The notes: a model not told the origin generated them from the sequence alone. Positions 18,135-33,685 are shown, counted from the first letter of the stretch. The stretch is DNA of 64,000 nucleotides from Salipiger abyssi (GCF_001975705.1 NZ_CP015093.1:3100001-3164000), one strand, 5' to 3'. Program-made: numbers and translations.

Positions 18135-18560
18135 ATGGTCCGAAAGTCATCTTTGCGTATTGGTCTGAGCCTCATTTGCGGGGTCTGTGCGACGGTTGTC
18201 CTTGCGGCTGAGCCCGAGCCCGTAGAACAGCACAATTCCAACGCGCTGTGGTTCGAGAACTGGACCGGTCTCAGCAATGCGAAGCTAACAATCTCCGCGC
18301 CTGACGGCGAGATCATCGCGATTGAGGCCGATGGCGGCACGCCGGTCTACCGGCTCAGCGGCGAGGTGTCGGATGGCGTCTATCGTTACGAGCTTTCCGC
18401 CGCGACGGATGAACAGGTCAAAATTGTCAATCCGATCAACAACGGTCGTGGTGCGGATCAGCGCGATACGGTGGCCAAGCCGTTTTACATGGAAGGGTCC
18501 TTCACCGTGGCGCGCGGCGTAATCATTACTCCGGAACTCGTTCTGGAAGACGAAGGCTGA
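18135..18560 (+). CDS. Small exported protein of unknown function
   Basis: 141 residues. Signal peptide RIGLSLICGVCATVVLAA with cleavage near AEPEP. The mature 115 residues are rich in beta-forming stretches (AKLTISAPDGEIIAIEADG, VYRLSGEVSDGVYRYELSA, MEGSFTVARGVIITPELVL) and contain no cysteines. ATG 18135 has GGGGAGGG (18123-18130) five bases upstream. It lies 46 bases ahead of the fibre-like protein gene; the pair may form an exported complex. I do not recognise a family. Confidence 0.78.
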   Translation: MVRKSSLRIGLSLICGVCATVVLAAEPEPVEQHNSNALWFENWTGLSNAKLTISAPDGEIIAIEADGGTPVYRLSGEVSDGVYRYELSAATDEQVKIVNPINNGRGADQRDTVAKPFYMEGSFTVARGVIITPELVLEDEG

Positions 18561-18606
18561 CGGTGCGGTTCCGGTCGGCAAGGGTATTTCGAAAGGCAAA
18601 AGAACA

Positions 18607-19734
18607 ATGAAAATGACTGATTACATGACCAGCTTTGCATTCGCCGGATCGGTGAGTGTGCTCTCGCTGATGGCTGTTCCCGCTGTGGCCGACATCATCC
18701 ATGCGGACGATGTGATCGCGCAGTTCAGCCTCTGCGTCGGCAACGACTGCGTGAACGGGGAAAACTTCGGTTCCGACACGATTCGTCTGAAGGAAAACAA
18801 TCTGCGCATCCATTTCGACGACACGTCGAGCTCGGGCAGTTTCCCGAATGTCGACTGGCGCATTACGGCCAACGACCAGGCGAATGGCGGCGACAATTAC
18901 TTTTCGGTCTCCGATGCGACCAACAACCGGACGATCTTCAAGCTGGAGAGCAACGCCCCCTCCAACAGCCTTTACGTTTCCAGCGAAGGTCGTGTCGCAA
19001 CCGGCACCTCGTCGCCGGTTCTGGATTTCCACGCGGTCAACGGCAATACGCCGGGTCTGCGTCTGGAACAGGATGGCTCCTCGGGCTTTGCAAGCCGGAT
19101 CTGGGATATCGCCGCGAACGAGACCAACTTCTTTGTTCGTGACGTCAACGACGGCAGCAACCTGCCGTTCCGTATCCGCGCCGGCGCGGGCAACAACGCG
19201 ATGTACATCGGCGACGACGGCAGCGTCGGCATAGGTACGCAGAGCCCGGACGAAAAGCTGCATGTCGAAAGCGGCAATATCTTTGCCAGGAATTCGGACA
19301 AGGTGAATATCACCCTCGACAACACATCCGACACTTCGCCCGACTTCCGCATTCAGCTGAAGGATAGCGTCCGCTTTTCCTATGTCGGAAGCGGGGCCAT
19401 CGAGATGGAGCTTGATACAAGCGGCAACCTGAAACTGGCGGGCGGTCTCGTCACCACCGGCGGCGGTGGGGCCTGTACCGATGCCGACCCCTGTGACGCG
19501 GTGTTCGACCCGGCCGTCTATGAGGTGCCGTCGATCGAGTCGCATGCTCAGGCAATGTGGGAAGGCGGCTATCTGCCGGCGGTCGGGCCGACGCGGCGCG
19601 ACGAGCCGATCAATATGACGGTCAAGATGCTGCGGATGCTGAACGAGCTCGAGCATGCCCATATCTATATCGAGCAGCTGCATCACCGTGTGGCGAGCCT
19701 CGAGAGCCGCGTCGATGGCGTGGTGAAGCAGTAA
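18607..19734 (+). CDS. Exported tail-fibre-like beta-structured protein with C-terminal coiled coil
   Basis: 375 residues with a signal peptide ending VPAVA (about residue 28). The body is built of beta-rich units like those of phage tail fibres and S74-associated adhesins: FHAVNGNTPGLRLEQDG, MYIGDDGSVGIGTQSPDEKL HVESG, and FSYVGSGAIEMELDTSGNL. The C-terminal 50 residues (MTVKMLRMLNELEHAHIYIEQ and on) are a probable trimeric coiled coil, but no S74 autoprotease domain follows. A cysteine pair (GGGACTDADPCDAVFD) precedes it. Composition is less GC-extreme than neighbouring genes. Could be a surface fibre exported by the adjacent T2SS; that is inference. Confidence 0.8.
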   Translation: MKMTDYMTSFAFAGSVSVLSLMAVPAVADIIHADDVIAQFSLCVGNDCVNGENFGSDTIRLKENNLRIHFDDTSSSGSFPNVDWRITANDQANGGDNYFSVSDATNNRTIFKLESNAPSNSLYVSSEGRVATGTSSPVLDFHAVNGNTPGLRLEQDGSSGFASRIWDIAANETNFFVRDVNDGSNLPFRIRAGAGNNAMYIGDDGSVGIGTQSPDEKLHVESGNIFARNSDKVNITLDNTSDTSPDFRIQLKDSVRFSYVGSGAIEMELDTSGNLKLAGGLVTTGGGGACTDADPCDAVFDPAVYEVPSIESHAQAMWEGGYLPAVGPTRRDEPINMTVKMLRMLNELEHAHIYIEQLHHRVASLESRVDGVVKQ

Positions 19735-19746
19735 GCGCAAATGAGA

Positions 19747-19781
19747 CGCCGCATCGCCTTTTCGGAAAGGGCGGTGCGGCG
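19747..19781 (+). terminator. Hairpin between fibre-like gene and sulfotransferase gene
   Basis: Bases 19747-19758 pair with 19770-19781 (12 bp, one wobble) around a loop containing TTTTC. It starts 13 bases after the fibre gene stop. There is no good T tract, so it may be a partial terminator or an mRNA 3' stabiliser. Confidence 0.5.
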
Positions 19782-19804
19782 CGACAAAGGTCTGTCGTGC
19801 AGCT

Positions 19805-20461
19805 ATGATATCGTCTCGATATTCCTTTGTTTTTCTCCACGTTCCGAAGACGGGCGGAAATTCCGTTCAGCACGCGTTGTTGCCGCATAGCGATGACCGG
19901 CAGACCACGAAAGCGGGCCAGGACGGGCGCGACCGCTTTGGCGTATCGGGACCGGTGACACCGTTCAAGCATGCGCGGCTGAGCGACTACGAAGCCCGTT
20001 TGCCCGGTGTCTCCCGCACCCACACGATCATGATCTCGGTTCGACACCCGTTCGACCGGGCGCTGTCGTATTTTTTCTCACCGCACCGCTGGATGAAAGA
20101 GGATCGCGACGGCGAGCTGCGGCATACGCAGCCCATATGGAACGAGGCTGATTTCTTCCAGATGCTCGACGATCGCGCGGTATTGCCAATGGCGGATTTT
20201 CTGCGCCTCGGCGACCGGCTGGTCGAGGCCGATATCCTGCTGCGTTTCGAAACGCTGGAGCAGGATTTCAGGCGCGCGGTGAAACGTCTGGGGCTTCCTG
20301 CCGAAGCCGCCCGGGCGCTGCCGCATGTCAATCGGTCCGTCGATGCGACCGGAATACGCTCTGCCGTGCGCAACGATCCGGGGCTACGCGACGCGGTCGA
20401 GCGGCGGTTCCGCGACGATATGGAACTTTTCCACTATCTTGATGTCAACTCATGCAACTGA
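19805..20461 (+). CDS. Sulfotransferase family 2-like protein (first of pair)
   Basis: 218 residues without signal peptide. The PAPS 5'-phosphosulfate loop FLHVPKTGGNSVQHAL is at the N-terminus (about 9-24), and the 3'-phosphate-binding SVRHPFDRALSYFFSPH is at about 78-94; both are hallmarks of membrane-associated/Sulfotransfer_2 enzymes. These transfer sulfate from PAPS to glycans or other hydroxyls. The acceptor is unknown. Twelve bases separate it from a second sulfotransferase, suggesting sequential modification of one product, possibly an exported glycan or glycoprotein encoded nearby. Confidence 0.84.
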   Translation: MISSRYSFVFLHVPKTGGNSVQHALLPHSDDRQTTKAGQDGRDRFGVSGPVTPFKHARLSDYEARLPGVSRTHTIMISVRHPFDRALSYFFSPHRWMKEDRDGELRHTQPIWNEADFFQMLDDRAVLPMADFLRLGDRLVEADILLRFETLEQDFRRAVKRLGLPAEAARALPHVNRSVDATGIRSAVRNDPGLRDAVERRFRDDMELFHYLDVNSCN

Positions 20462-20473
20462 CTTACCTCTGAA

Positions 20474-21142
20474 ATGGCCATAATCTCCTTCAAGCATAAC
20501 TTCGTATTCGTGAAGACCCGCAAGACGGCGGGCACCAGCATAGAGGTCGACCTCAGTCAGCGCGTGGAGGAGGAGGCGATCGTTACGCCGATCCTGCCCG
20601 AGGTGGCCGGACATCGCGCCAGGAATTATCAGGATCCGGAGGCAGAGCAGGGGTTCAGGAACCACATGCCGGCCTCCGAGATCCGCAGCAGGATCGGTGC
20701 CGAGCGGTTCGACGGGATGTTTTGCTTTTGCGTCGAGCGCGAGCCGATCGAGAAATGCATCAGTCATTTCCATATGTTGCGAAACTCGCCGCTGCATAAT
20801 CAGGACGGCAACTATCGCAAGAGCTGGGAGGAATACCTCGCCACCGGCAGCTTTCCCAACGATGTCTCCAGGCTCTCCGAGGAGCGTGACGGAAAACGGG
20901 TGCTGATCGTCGACCGGGTGTTGCGCTATGATCGGCTCCATGTGGAGCTTCCGGAGCTGATGGCCGAGCTCGGTGTGCCGGATTTCCAGTTAAAGGCGCG
21001 GGCGAAATCCGAATATTCGCAAAACCGGCTTCTGTCGCGTGAGGATGTCACGCCCGAGCAGCGTGCGCTGATATACGAGGTGTTTCGCCCGACGCTCGAG
21101 TTGACGGGGATTGACTGGGATCGTGTCCCGGAACGGACTTAG
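20474..21142 (+). CDS. Sulfotransferase family 2-like protein (second of pair)
   Basis: 222 residues. The 5'-phosphosulfate loop is FVFVKTRKTAGTSIEVDLS (about 10-28). The 3'-phosphate motif is changed to FCFCVEREPIEKCISHFHML (about 82-101), with Arg and Ser retained. It is only distantly related to its neighbour, so a recent duplication is unlikely. Start is the ATG 12 bases after the previous stop. The predicted protein is cytoplasmic and its acceptor is unknown. Family assignment is good; the reaction is inferred. Confidence 0.8.
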   Translation: MAIISFKHNFVFVKTRKTAGTSIEVDLSQRVEEEAIVTPILPEVAGHRARNYQDPEAEQGFRNHMPASEIRSRIGAERFDGMFCFCVEREPIEKCISHFHMLRNSPLHNQDGNYRKSWEEYLATGSFPNDVSRLSEERDGKRVLIVDRVLRYDRLHVELPELMAELGVPDFQLKARAKSEYSQNRLLSREDVTPEQRALIYEVFRPTLELTGIDWDRVPERT

Positions 21143-21257
21143 GGGAGCGGCGGCAGAGACCGACGGTCGCCGGGATCACATAAGCCGCCCGGTCCTGTGT
21201 TCGGGAAGGCCGCTCGGCCGGGGAGTGCCACATTGGTGGTGTATCAGAGGATTTGTC

Positions 21258-24200
21258 ATGAATAATTTCATTCACCGCCCATACGAAAAGCGCTTTCTGC
21301 TTGCGATGCTGATCGTCGCGGTTCTCGCCTACCTGTTCTGGACGGGCTCGCGCTACCCGGCGCTGAACGAAAAGGCGGTTATGTCCGGGGCAATCCAGCT
21401 CGAGGACGTGCTAAGCTTTGAAGCGAAGTTCCCGATCACCGACGACATGACGCTGCTGGAGCGGATCTTCTGGTCGACGCTGAACTGGATCAACACAAAC
21501 AAGAAGGGCATGACCTTCGGCGTGCTGTTCGCCGCAGCCTTCCTGACGGCCGGGTCCTATCTCAAGCGCAAGAGCTTTCGCGGCAGCTATTCCAACTCGC
21601 TGCTGGGCATGGCCATCGGTACGCCGCTCGGCGTCTGCGTCAATTGCGCGGCGCCGATCGCCCGGGGGATGTATACCAGCGGCCTGCGGGCGGAAACCAC
21701 GCTCAGCGCGATGATCGCCTCGCCGACGCTGAACATCGTGGTGCTGACCATGCTGTTCAGCCTGATGCCCGTCTACATGGCCTTTACCAAGATCGCCTTC
21801 AGCCTGCTGATCATCCTGCTTGCGGTGCCGGTCATCTGCCGTTTTCTGCCGCGCACCGAGATCGCGCCGGAAGAGCAGGTCGCCATGCCCTGGAGCCTGA
21901 AGGAGCGCGCACCCGACGCGCCCGAGACCGAAAGCCTGTTCGCCGCGGTACTCGGGGTGATCGTCGCCTATTTCCGCAACCTCTGGTACATCTTCAAGAT
22001 GACCGTGCCCCTGATGCTGCTGGCGGGGTTCCTCGGCACGGTCGTGGCGATCTTCCTGCCGGGAGACGCGCTCATGGCGCTCAGCTTTTCGGCCGCCGTG
22101 CTGGTGCTGGTCGTGCTGGCAGGGGTGTTCCTGCCGGTGCCCATCGGCTTTGACGTGGTCATGGCCGGGGTGCTGCTGACCGCCGGGCTCGACCAGGGCT
22201 ATGTCATGGCGCTGCTGTTCACGCTGGGCAGTTTCTCGGTCTACTCCTATTTCATCGTGGTGCAGTCGCTCGGGCAGCGCGCCGGGCTGCTGCTGGCGGG
22301 GACGGTCGCGCTGTGCGGCTTTGTCGCCGGCTGGGGCGCGCAGGCCTATCACGAGTGGCGCACCGACCGGGCGCTGGAAATCCTGCTGCAAAGCGAAAAC
22401 CGCCACCTGCCGGAACCGGCGCCCTGGGGGGCCGCAGAGGCCGCGGGGGCCGATCCCTGGACCGTGTCGAGCGCGGATGCCGACAGGATCGCAGTGACAG
22501 CCACGCCCTTCGCCGAAGCGTCTCCCGCTGCGGAGACCGGTTTCACCCGGGTCGAGGCATGGCAGAACGGCATCGACAAACCGCTGGAATTCTCCTTTCG
22601 CGACATGTGGCCCCCCTTCTGGGAGGGCAGGAGCGTCGCCAGCGGCGATATCGACCGCGACGGCGATCTGGATCTGGTGATCGCCTCGACCGAGGCCGGG
22701 CTTTACGTCTACGAGAACGACGGCAGCGGGCAGTTCACCCCGGTCGCGCTCGATCTCGGTCCGCTCGCAGAGGTGCCGGTCTTCAACGCGGCGCTTGCGG
22801 ATGTCGACAATGACGGTTGGCCGGATCTCTTCGTCGCCACCTATGGCGAGGGCAATTATCTCTGGCGCAACAATGGCGGCGGTTTCGGGCCGGCGCCGGC
22901 GCACCGTGTGCCCAACCGCGAGGCGGCGATGCTGAGCATGGCGCTCAGCTTTTCCGATGCCGACCGCGACGGCGATCTCGACGTGGCGCTGGGGAACTGG
23001 GCGGCGGGCTGGTATCGCAGGGTGCCCGGAGAGGAATCGCGCAACCGCATCATCTGGAACGATGCCGGGGCCTTCAGCGGCGAGCATTTCACCGACTTGC
23101 CGGGCATTCCCGGGGAAACTCTCTCGATCCTGTTTTCCGATCTCAACGACGACGGCGCGCCGGATCTGATCGTCGGGAACGATTTCGAGGTGCCCGACTA
23201 CGTCTATTACGGCGACGGGCAGGGCGGCCTGCGGATGATCACCCAGAGCGAGGGGCTGATCCCGCACACGACGACCACCACCATGGCGGTGAAAACCGGC
23301 GATCTGACGCCCGACGACCGCCCCGAGATCTATCTGGCGCAGATCTCGGGGCGGTCGTCGGGCGTGTCGAAAAAGCTGAAGATGCAGCCGCTCGAACGCT
23401 ATTGCGACGGCATCCAGCGCGAGGCGGACCGCGCGGTCTGCCAGAAGAACATGGCGATCAAGCGCTGGTACCGGTCAGGCAACAGTTTCGATCCTTCTTA
23501 TGCCGGAAAATGTCAGGCGATGACCGGGCGGTATCAGGCGGAATGCAAGGCGATGCTGGTCAAGGATCTCGCGATCCAGCGCAACGATCCCTCCGTTTGC
23601 GGTCTGATCCCGGCAGGCCAGACCATCCCGCGCCAGTTCTGCGACACCCATTTCCTGCCGACGCGCACGCCGACCGCCGAAGAGGCGGACGCCGCGCATC
23701 AGCAGATCCTGCGCTCGAATGTGCTGCTGCACTGGACCGGAAGCGCCTATGAGGACACCGCCGGGCCGCAGGGGCTCGAGATCGGCGGCTGGAGCTGGGA
23801 CACCAAGCTTGCGGATTTCGACAATGACGGCGATCTCGACATGTATGTGGTCAACGGCACCTGGGTGCCGAACGAGGTGTCTCCCTCGAACCTGTTCTTC
23901 GAGAATGACGGCAGCGGCGTCTTTAGCGAGGCATCGGCCGCCTTCGGTCTCGAGGACTATCTGATGACGGCCTCCGCGACGCAGTTCGACATGGACAATG
24001 ACGGCGATCTCGACGTGCTGACCCATCCGGTCAACGGGCCGTTGGCGCTGTTCCGGAACAATACGCAGGGCATGGCCATCGTCTTCACGCTTGAGGATCA
24101 CGCCGGCAATTACGACGGGATCGGCGCCAAGATCACCATCGAAGACGCGCAGGGCCGGGTTCAGACGCGCGAGCTGCAACTGGGCGGCGGGTTCATGTCC

Positions 24201-24341
24201 TTTGATGCGCCGGAGGCGCATTTCGGACTGGGCGAAGCGCGCAACGTGGTGCGGGCGACGGTGCGCTGGGTCGATGGCAGCGAAACCGTGATCGACGGCC
24301 CTTTGCAGGCCGGGCACCGGTACAGGATCACCCGCGGCTGA
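21258..24341 (+). CDS. Permease fused to VCBS/FG-GAP beta-propeller and ASPIC/UnbV domain
   Basis: 1027 residues. Residues about 15-365 form a polytopic permease resembling the DUF318/ArsP group: GVCVNCAAPIARGMYTSGLR and SPTLNIVVLTMLFSL in the first half, FLPVPIGFDVVMAGVLLTAGL in the second. From about 445 on come six calcium-type propeller motifs (DIDRDGDLDLV, DVDNDGWPDLF, DADRDGDLDVA, DLNDDGAPDLI, DFDNDGDLDMY, DMDNDGDLDVL) and a C-terminal UnbV-like domain (about 940-1025). Residues 716-795 are an insertion with six cysteines, consistent with periplasmic disulfides. ATG 21258 has AGAGG before it. The substrate is unknown. The fusion of a transporter to a large extracytoplasmic propeller is unusual. 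Confidence 0.85.
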   Translation: MNNFIHRPYEKRFLLAMLIVAVLAYLFWTGSRYPALNEKAVMSGAIQLEDVLSFEAKFPITDDMTLLERIFWSTLNWINTNKKGMTFGVLFAAAFLTAGSYLKRKSFRGSYSNSLLGMAIGTPLGVCVNCAAPIARGMYTSGLRAETTLSAMIASPTLNIVVLTMLFSLMPVYMAFTKIAFSLLIILLAVPVICRFLPRTEIAPEEQVAMPWSLKERAPDAPETESLFAAVLGVIVAYFRNLWYIFKMTVPLMLLAGFLGTVVAIFLPGDALMALSFSAAVLVLVVLAGVFLPVPIGFDVVMAGVLLTAGLDQGYVMALLFTLGSFSVYSYFIVVQSLGQRAGLLLAGTVALCGFVAGWGAQAYHEWRTDRALEILLQSENRHLPEPAPWGAAEAAGADPWTVSSADADRIAVTATPFAEASPAAETGFTRVEAWQNGIDKPLEFSFRDMWPPFWEGRSVASGDIDRDGDLDLVIASTEAGLYVYENDGSGQFTPVALDLGPLAEVPVFNAALADVDNDGWPDLFVATYGEGNYLWRNNGGGFGPAPAHRVPNREAAMLSMALSFSDADRDGDLDVALGNWAAGWYRRVPGEESRNRIIWNDAGAFSGEHFTDLPGIPGETLSILFSDLNDDGAPDLIVGNDFEVPDYVYYGDGQGGLRMITQSEGLIPHTTTTTMAVKTGDLTPDDRPEIYLAQISGRSSGVSKKLKMQPLERYCDGIQREADRAVCQKNMAIKRWYRSGNSFDPSYAGKCQAMTGRYQAECKAMLVKDLAIQRNDPSVCGLIPAGQTIPRQFCDTHFLPTRTPTAEEADAAHQQILRSNVLLHWTGSAYEDTAGPQGLEIGGWSWDTKLADFDNDGDLDMYVVNGTWVPNEVSPSNLFFENDGSGVFSEASAAFGLEDYLMTASATQFDMDNDGDLDVLTHPVNGPLALFRNNTQGMAIVFTLEDHAGNYDGIGAKITIEDAQGRVQTRELQLGGGFMSFDAPEAHFGLGEARNVVRATVRWVDGSETVIDGPLQAGHRYRITRG

Positions 24342-24371
24342 GCGGCGCTCTGCCGCCAAACAGACAGTCTG

Positions 24372-24413
24372 AAAACGAATACTGCGGCGGGGATGTCCCC
24401 GCCGCATTCGTTT
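24372..24413. terminator. Bidirectional terminator between permease fusion and metH
   Basis: TGCGGCGGGG (24383-24392) and CCCCGCCGCA (24397-24406) form a perfect 10-bp stem with an ATGT loop. Flanking AAACGAAT/ATTCGTTT extends the stem and supplies T runs on both strands. It sits between two convergent genes. Confidence 0.85.
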
Positions 24414-24416
24414 GTC

Positions 24417-28187
<3,771 letters not shown>

Positions 28188-28250
28188 GCGGATGACTTCC
28201 TTTTGGTCCTTAAAGGCCCTCCGCTTACCGGCATTCCCCCCTCAAAGCCA

Positions 28251-28278
28251 TTTCATAATTATCATTGTTATCATGAAA
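28251..28278 (-). promoter_or_regulatory. AT-rich near-palindrome upstream of metH
   Basis: TTTCAT (28251-28256) and ATGAAA (28273-28278) flank an AT-rich, partly symmetrical core 64-91 bases upstream of the metH start. This is strikingly AT-rich for the region, so it probably contains the metH promoter and an operator. The regulator is unknown. Confidence 0.45.
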
Positions 28279-28389
28279 AACTTTCAAGCCGCGCTTCGCC
28301 CGCCTGTTTGGGGCTGAAAATGCAGGCACAGAAGGCGCGATCGGGCCTTGCCGGACGTGGCGGCATGACGTGAGATGGGCCGCTATATA

Positions 28390-28419
28390 TTGACGGCGCC
28401 ACATCCCTGTGATCAATAT
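28390..28419 (+). promoter_or_regulatory. Candidate sigma-70 promoter for the nrd transcript
   Basis: TTGACG at 28390-28395 and CAATAT at 28414-28419, spaced by 18 bases, immediately precede the riboswitch. The -35 element is good; the -10 is weak. Confidence 0.4.
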
Positions 28420-28426
28420 CCTGTAG

Positions 28427-28590
28427 TCTTGGTGCCCGCGTTTCGGTGCGGGTGAAAAGGGAAGTCCGGTGAAACACCGACGCTGCCCCCGCAACTGTAA
28501 GCGGTAAGTCAAAGCCCATCCCCACTGGCGTTTCGGCGTTGGGAAGGCGGGCCGAGGCGCTTGAGCCGTGAGCCAGGAGACCTGCCAGGA
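28427..28590 (+). ncRNA. Cobalamin (AdoCbl) riboswitch
   Basis: The conserved B12-riboswitch elements occur in order: GGTGAAAAGGGAA near 28450, GCTGCCCCCGCAACTGTAAG near 28482-28501, and the B12 box AGCCAGGAGACCTGCC at 28571-28586. TCTTGG (28427-28432) pairs with CCAGGA (28585-28590) as closing helix P1. It lies on the plus strand 118 bases upstream of nrdH. A GC hairpin at 28632-28649 (7 bp, GTTT loop) may be part of the expression platform. By family precedent, bound adenosylcobalamin lowers expression of the downstream genes. Confidence 0.93.
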
Positions 28591-28708
28591 CGACGACACG
28601 ACACTGGGCGGTGGGTCCGGGAGCAGTGATTGGCGCGGGTTTCCGCGCCTGTCCGCGTCTCCCTTGCCGGCGCCCGCCAACAGGCAGACGACAGACAAGG
28701 GACACCCG

Positions 28709-28930
28709 ATGAGCATCACCGTTTACTCCAAACCCGCCTGCGTGCAATGCACCGCCACCACCCGTGCGCTGGCCGCCAAGGGCATCGCCTTCGACCTGAT
28801 CGACCTCACCGAAGATGCCGATGCGATGGCGCGGGTGACCGAGCTCGGCTATCGTCAGGCGCCGGTGGTGATGGCGGGTGACGATCACTGGGCCGGCTTC
28901 CGCCCCGACAAGATCAGCGCGCTGAGCTGA
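28709..28930 (+). CDS. nrdH: Glutaredoxin-like electron donor NrdH
   Basis: 73 residues, typical for NrdH. The redox motif CVQC is at residues 11-14 (SKPACVQCTATTRAL), followed by GYRQAPVVMAG with the cis-proline and WAGFRPDKIS, the NrdH C-terminal signature. It reduces the class Ib ribonucleotide reductase. ATG 28709 is the only start giving normal length; an upstream reading would run through the riboswitch. First gene of nrdHIEF. Confidence 0.95.
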   Translation: MSITVYSKPACVQCTATTRALAAKGIAFDLIDLTEDADAMARVTELGYRQAPVVMAGDDHWAGFRPDKISALS

Positions 28931-29337
28931 GCGCGACTCGGAGAGCACAGCATGGGCGGGCTGGTCTATTTCTCCTCGCGCTCGGGCAACACGCAGCGCT
29001 TCGTCTCCCGGCTCGGGCTGACGGCGCAGCGTATCCCCGTATCCTCCGAGGACGACATGCCCGCCCCGCGCGCGCCCTTTGTCCTGGTGACGCCCAGCTA
29101 TGCCGATGGGCGGGGCCGGGGGGCGGTTCATAAACAGGTGATCCGGTTCCTCAACGATCCGGACACGAGGCAGCATCTCCGCGGCGTGATCGCCGGCGGC
29201 AACCGCAATTTCGGGGCGTTGTTCGCCCTGGCGGGCGATGTGGTGGCGCAGAAATGCGGCGTCCCCGTTCTCTACCGGTTCGAGCTGGCCGGCACAGAGA
29301 CCGACATCGCCCGTGTCAGAGAAGGACTGGACAGGTT

Positions 29338-32668
<3,331 letters not shown>

Positions 32669-32679
32669 GCGGTACGGCG

Positions 32680-32701
32680 GCGGCTGAGCTGTCTCAGCCG
32701 C
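32680..32701. terminator. Hairpin between convergent nrdF and lysR
   Basis: GCGGCTGAG (32680-32688) and CTCAGCCGC (32693-32701) form a perfect 9-bp stem with a CTGT loop. It overlaps the last codons of the LysR gene on the other strand. There is no T tract. Confidence 0.55.
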
Positions 32702-33674
32702 TGCGCAGCGACGGCAGATAGGTGCGCTCCTCTATCGGGGCGGCCTCGATGGCGTCGCGGATCATCTCCAGCAGGATGGTCTCGGCGCGGTTCATCACCG
32801 CCTGCGGGTTCCAGACCAGATGCACATCGATGGCCGGCAGCCCGTCATAGGGCGGCGTCTGCCAGAGCAGCCCGTCCTGCACGTCGCGCCGCGCCACATG
32901 CATCGGCAGCGGCCCGACCCCCAGCCCGGCGATGATCATCCGGCGCACCTCTTCGAGATTGCTGGAGGTGCCGGTGATGCGCATGCCCAGCCGCGACTGC
33001 GCCCGCATCAGCGCCACCGGTTTCAGCACATCCTCCAGCCGGTCGGTGTCGAAACTGACCGAGGGCAGCCCGTCGAGATCGTCCGGTGTCAGCCCCTCGC
33101 GCCCGAAAAGCGGGTGATAGGGGCCGCAGAACAGCCCGAAGAATTCCCGGTAGAGCCGGCGGTATTCCAGCCGCGAATTGCGCGCCCTGACGAGGCAGAC
33201 CGCGAAGGAGGCGCGCTTGGCCGAGACCTCGGCCAGCGCCTGGGCGCTGGAATGCACGTCGATCGACAGGCTGGCGCCGGGGTTCTGCGCGTGGAACGCC
33301 GCCAGCACCTGATCAAAAAACGGGCAGACCACATGGCTGGCCATGGCGAGTTTGACATGGCCGCGCACCTCGTCGGTCATTTCGCGCAGCAGTGTCGAGA
33401 GCCGCAGGATGGAGCCGTTGATCTCCACCGCCTCGCGATAGAGCAGCCGCCCGGCATCGGTCAGATCGTAGCGCCCGGGCTGCCGGTTGATGAGCTGCCG
33501 GCCGACGCGATCCTCCAGTCTTTTCAAGGCGGAAGAGACCGAGGGCTGCTTCAGCCGCAGCCGCGCCGCGCCCTCGGTGATGGAGCGCGATTCCGCCAGC
33601 ACGACGAAGGTGCGCAACAGGTTCCAGTCGAGCTCGCGGGCGATGCGTTCCGGGTCATAGGGATCGGGAGGCAT
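32694..33674 (-). CDS. LysR-family transcriptional regulator of the adjacent ABC/catabolic operon
   Basis: 326 residues. Helix-turn-helix LRTFVVLAESRSITEGAARLRLKQPSVSSALKRLEDRVG (about residues 20-57), then the two-lobed effector domain (VKLAMASHVVCPFFDQVLAAF and on). ATG 33674 is preferred to an in-frame TTG at 33686 and has GAGAGGG just upstream. It is divergent from the ABC transporter operon with only 94 bases between, the standard arrangement for a LysR regulator of its neighbour. The effector is unknown; a pathway substrate is likely. Confidence 0.92.
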   Translation of the reverse strand: MPPDPYDPERIARELDWNLLRTFVVLAESRSITEGAARLRLKQPSVSSALKRLEDRVGRQLINRQPGRYDLTDAGRLLYREAVEINGSILRLSTLLREMTDEVRGHVKLAMASHVVCPFFDQVLAAFHAQNPGASLSIDVHSSAQALAEVSAKRASFAVCLVRARNSRLEYRRLYREFFGLFCGPYHPLFGREGLTPDDLDGLPSVSFDTDRLEDVLKPVALMRAQSRLGMRITGTSSNLEEVRRMIIAGLGVGPLPMHVARRDVQDGLLWQTPPYDGLPAIDVHLVWNPQAVMNRAETILLEMIRDAIEAAPIEERTYLPSLRSG

Positions 33675-33685
33675 AGACCCTCTCA

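Noticed and set aside
18135..19734. Prophage remnant based on the fibre-like protein
   Set aside because: Both genes have Sec signal peptides, and there is no integrase, capsid, terminase or lysis gene nearby.
28188..28260. SAM- or SAH-type riboswitch in the metH leader
   Set aside because: GCCTTTAAGGACC on the metH strand recalls such elements, but the conserved cores of SAM-II, SAM/SAH or SAH riboswitches could not be lined up.
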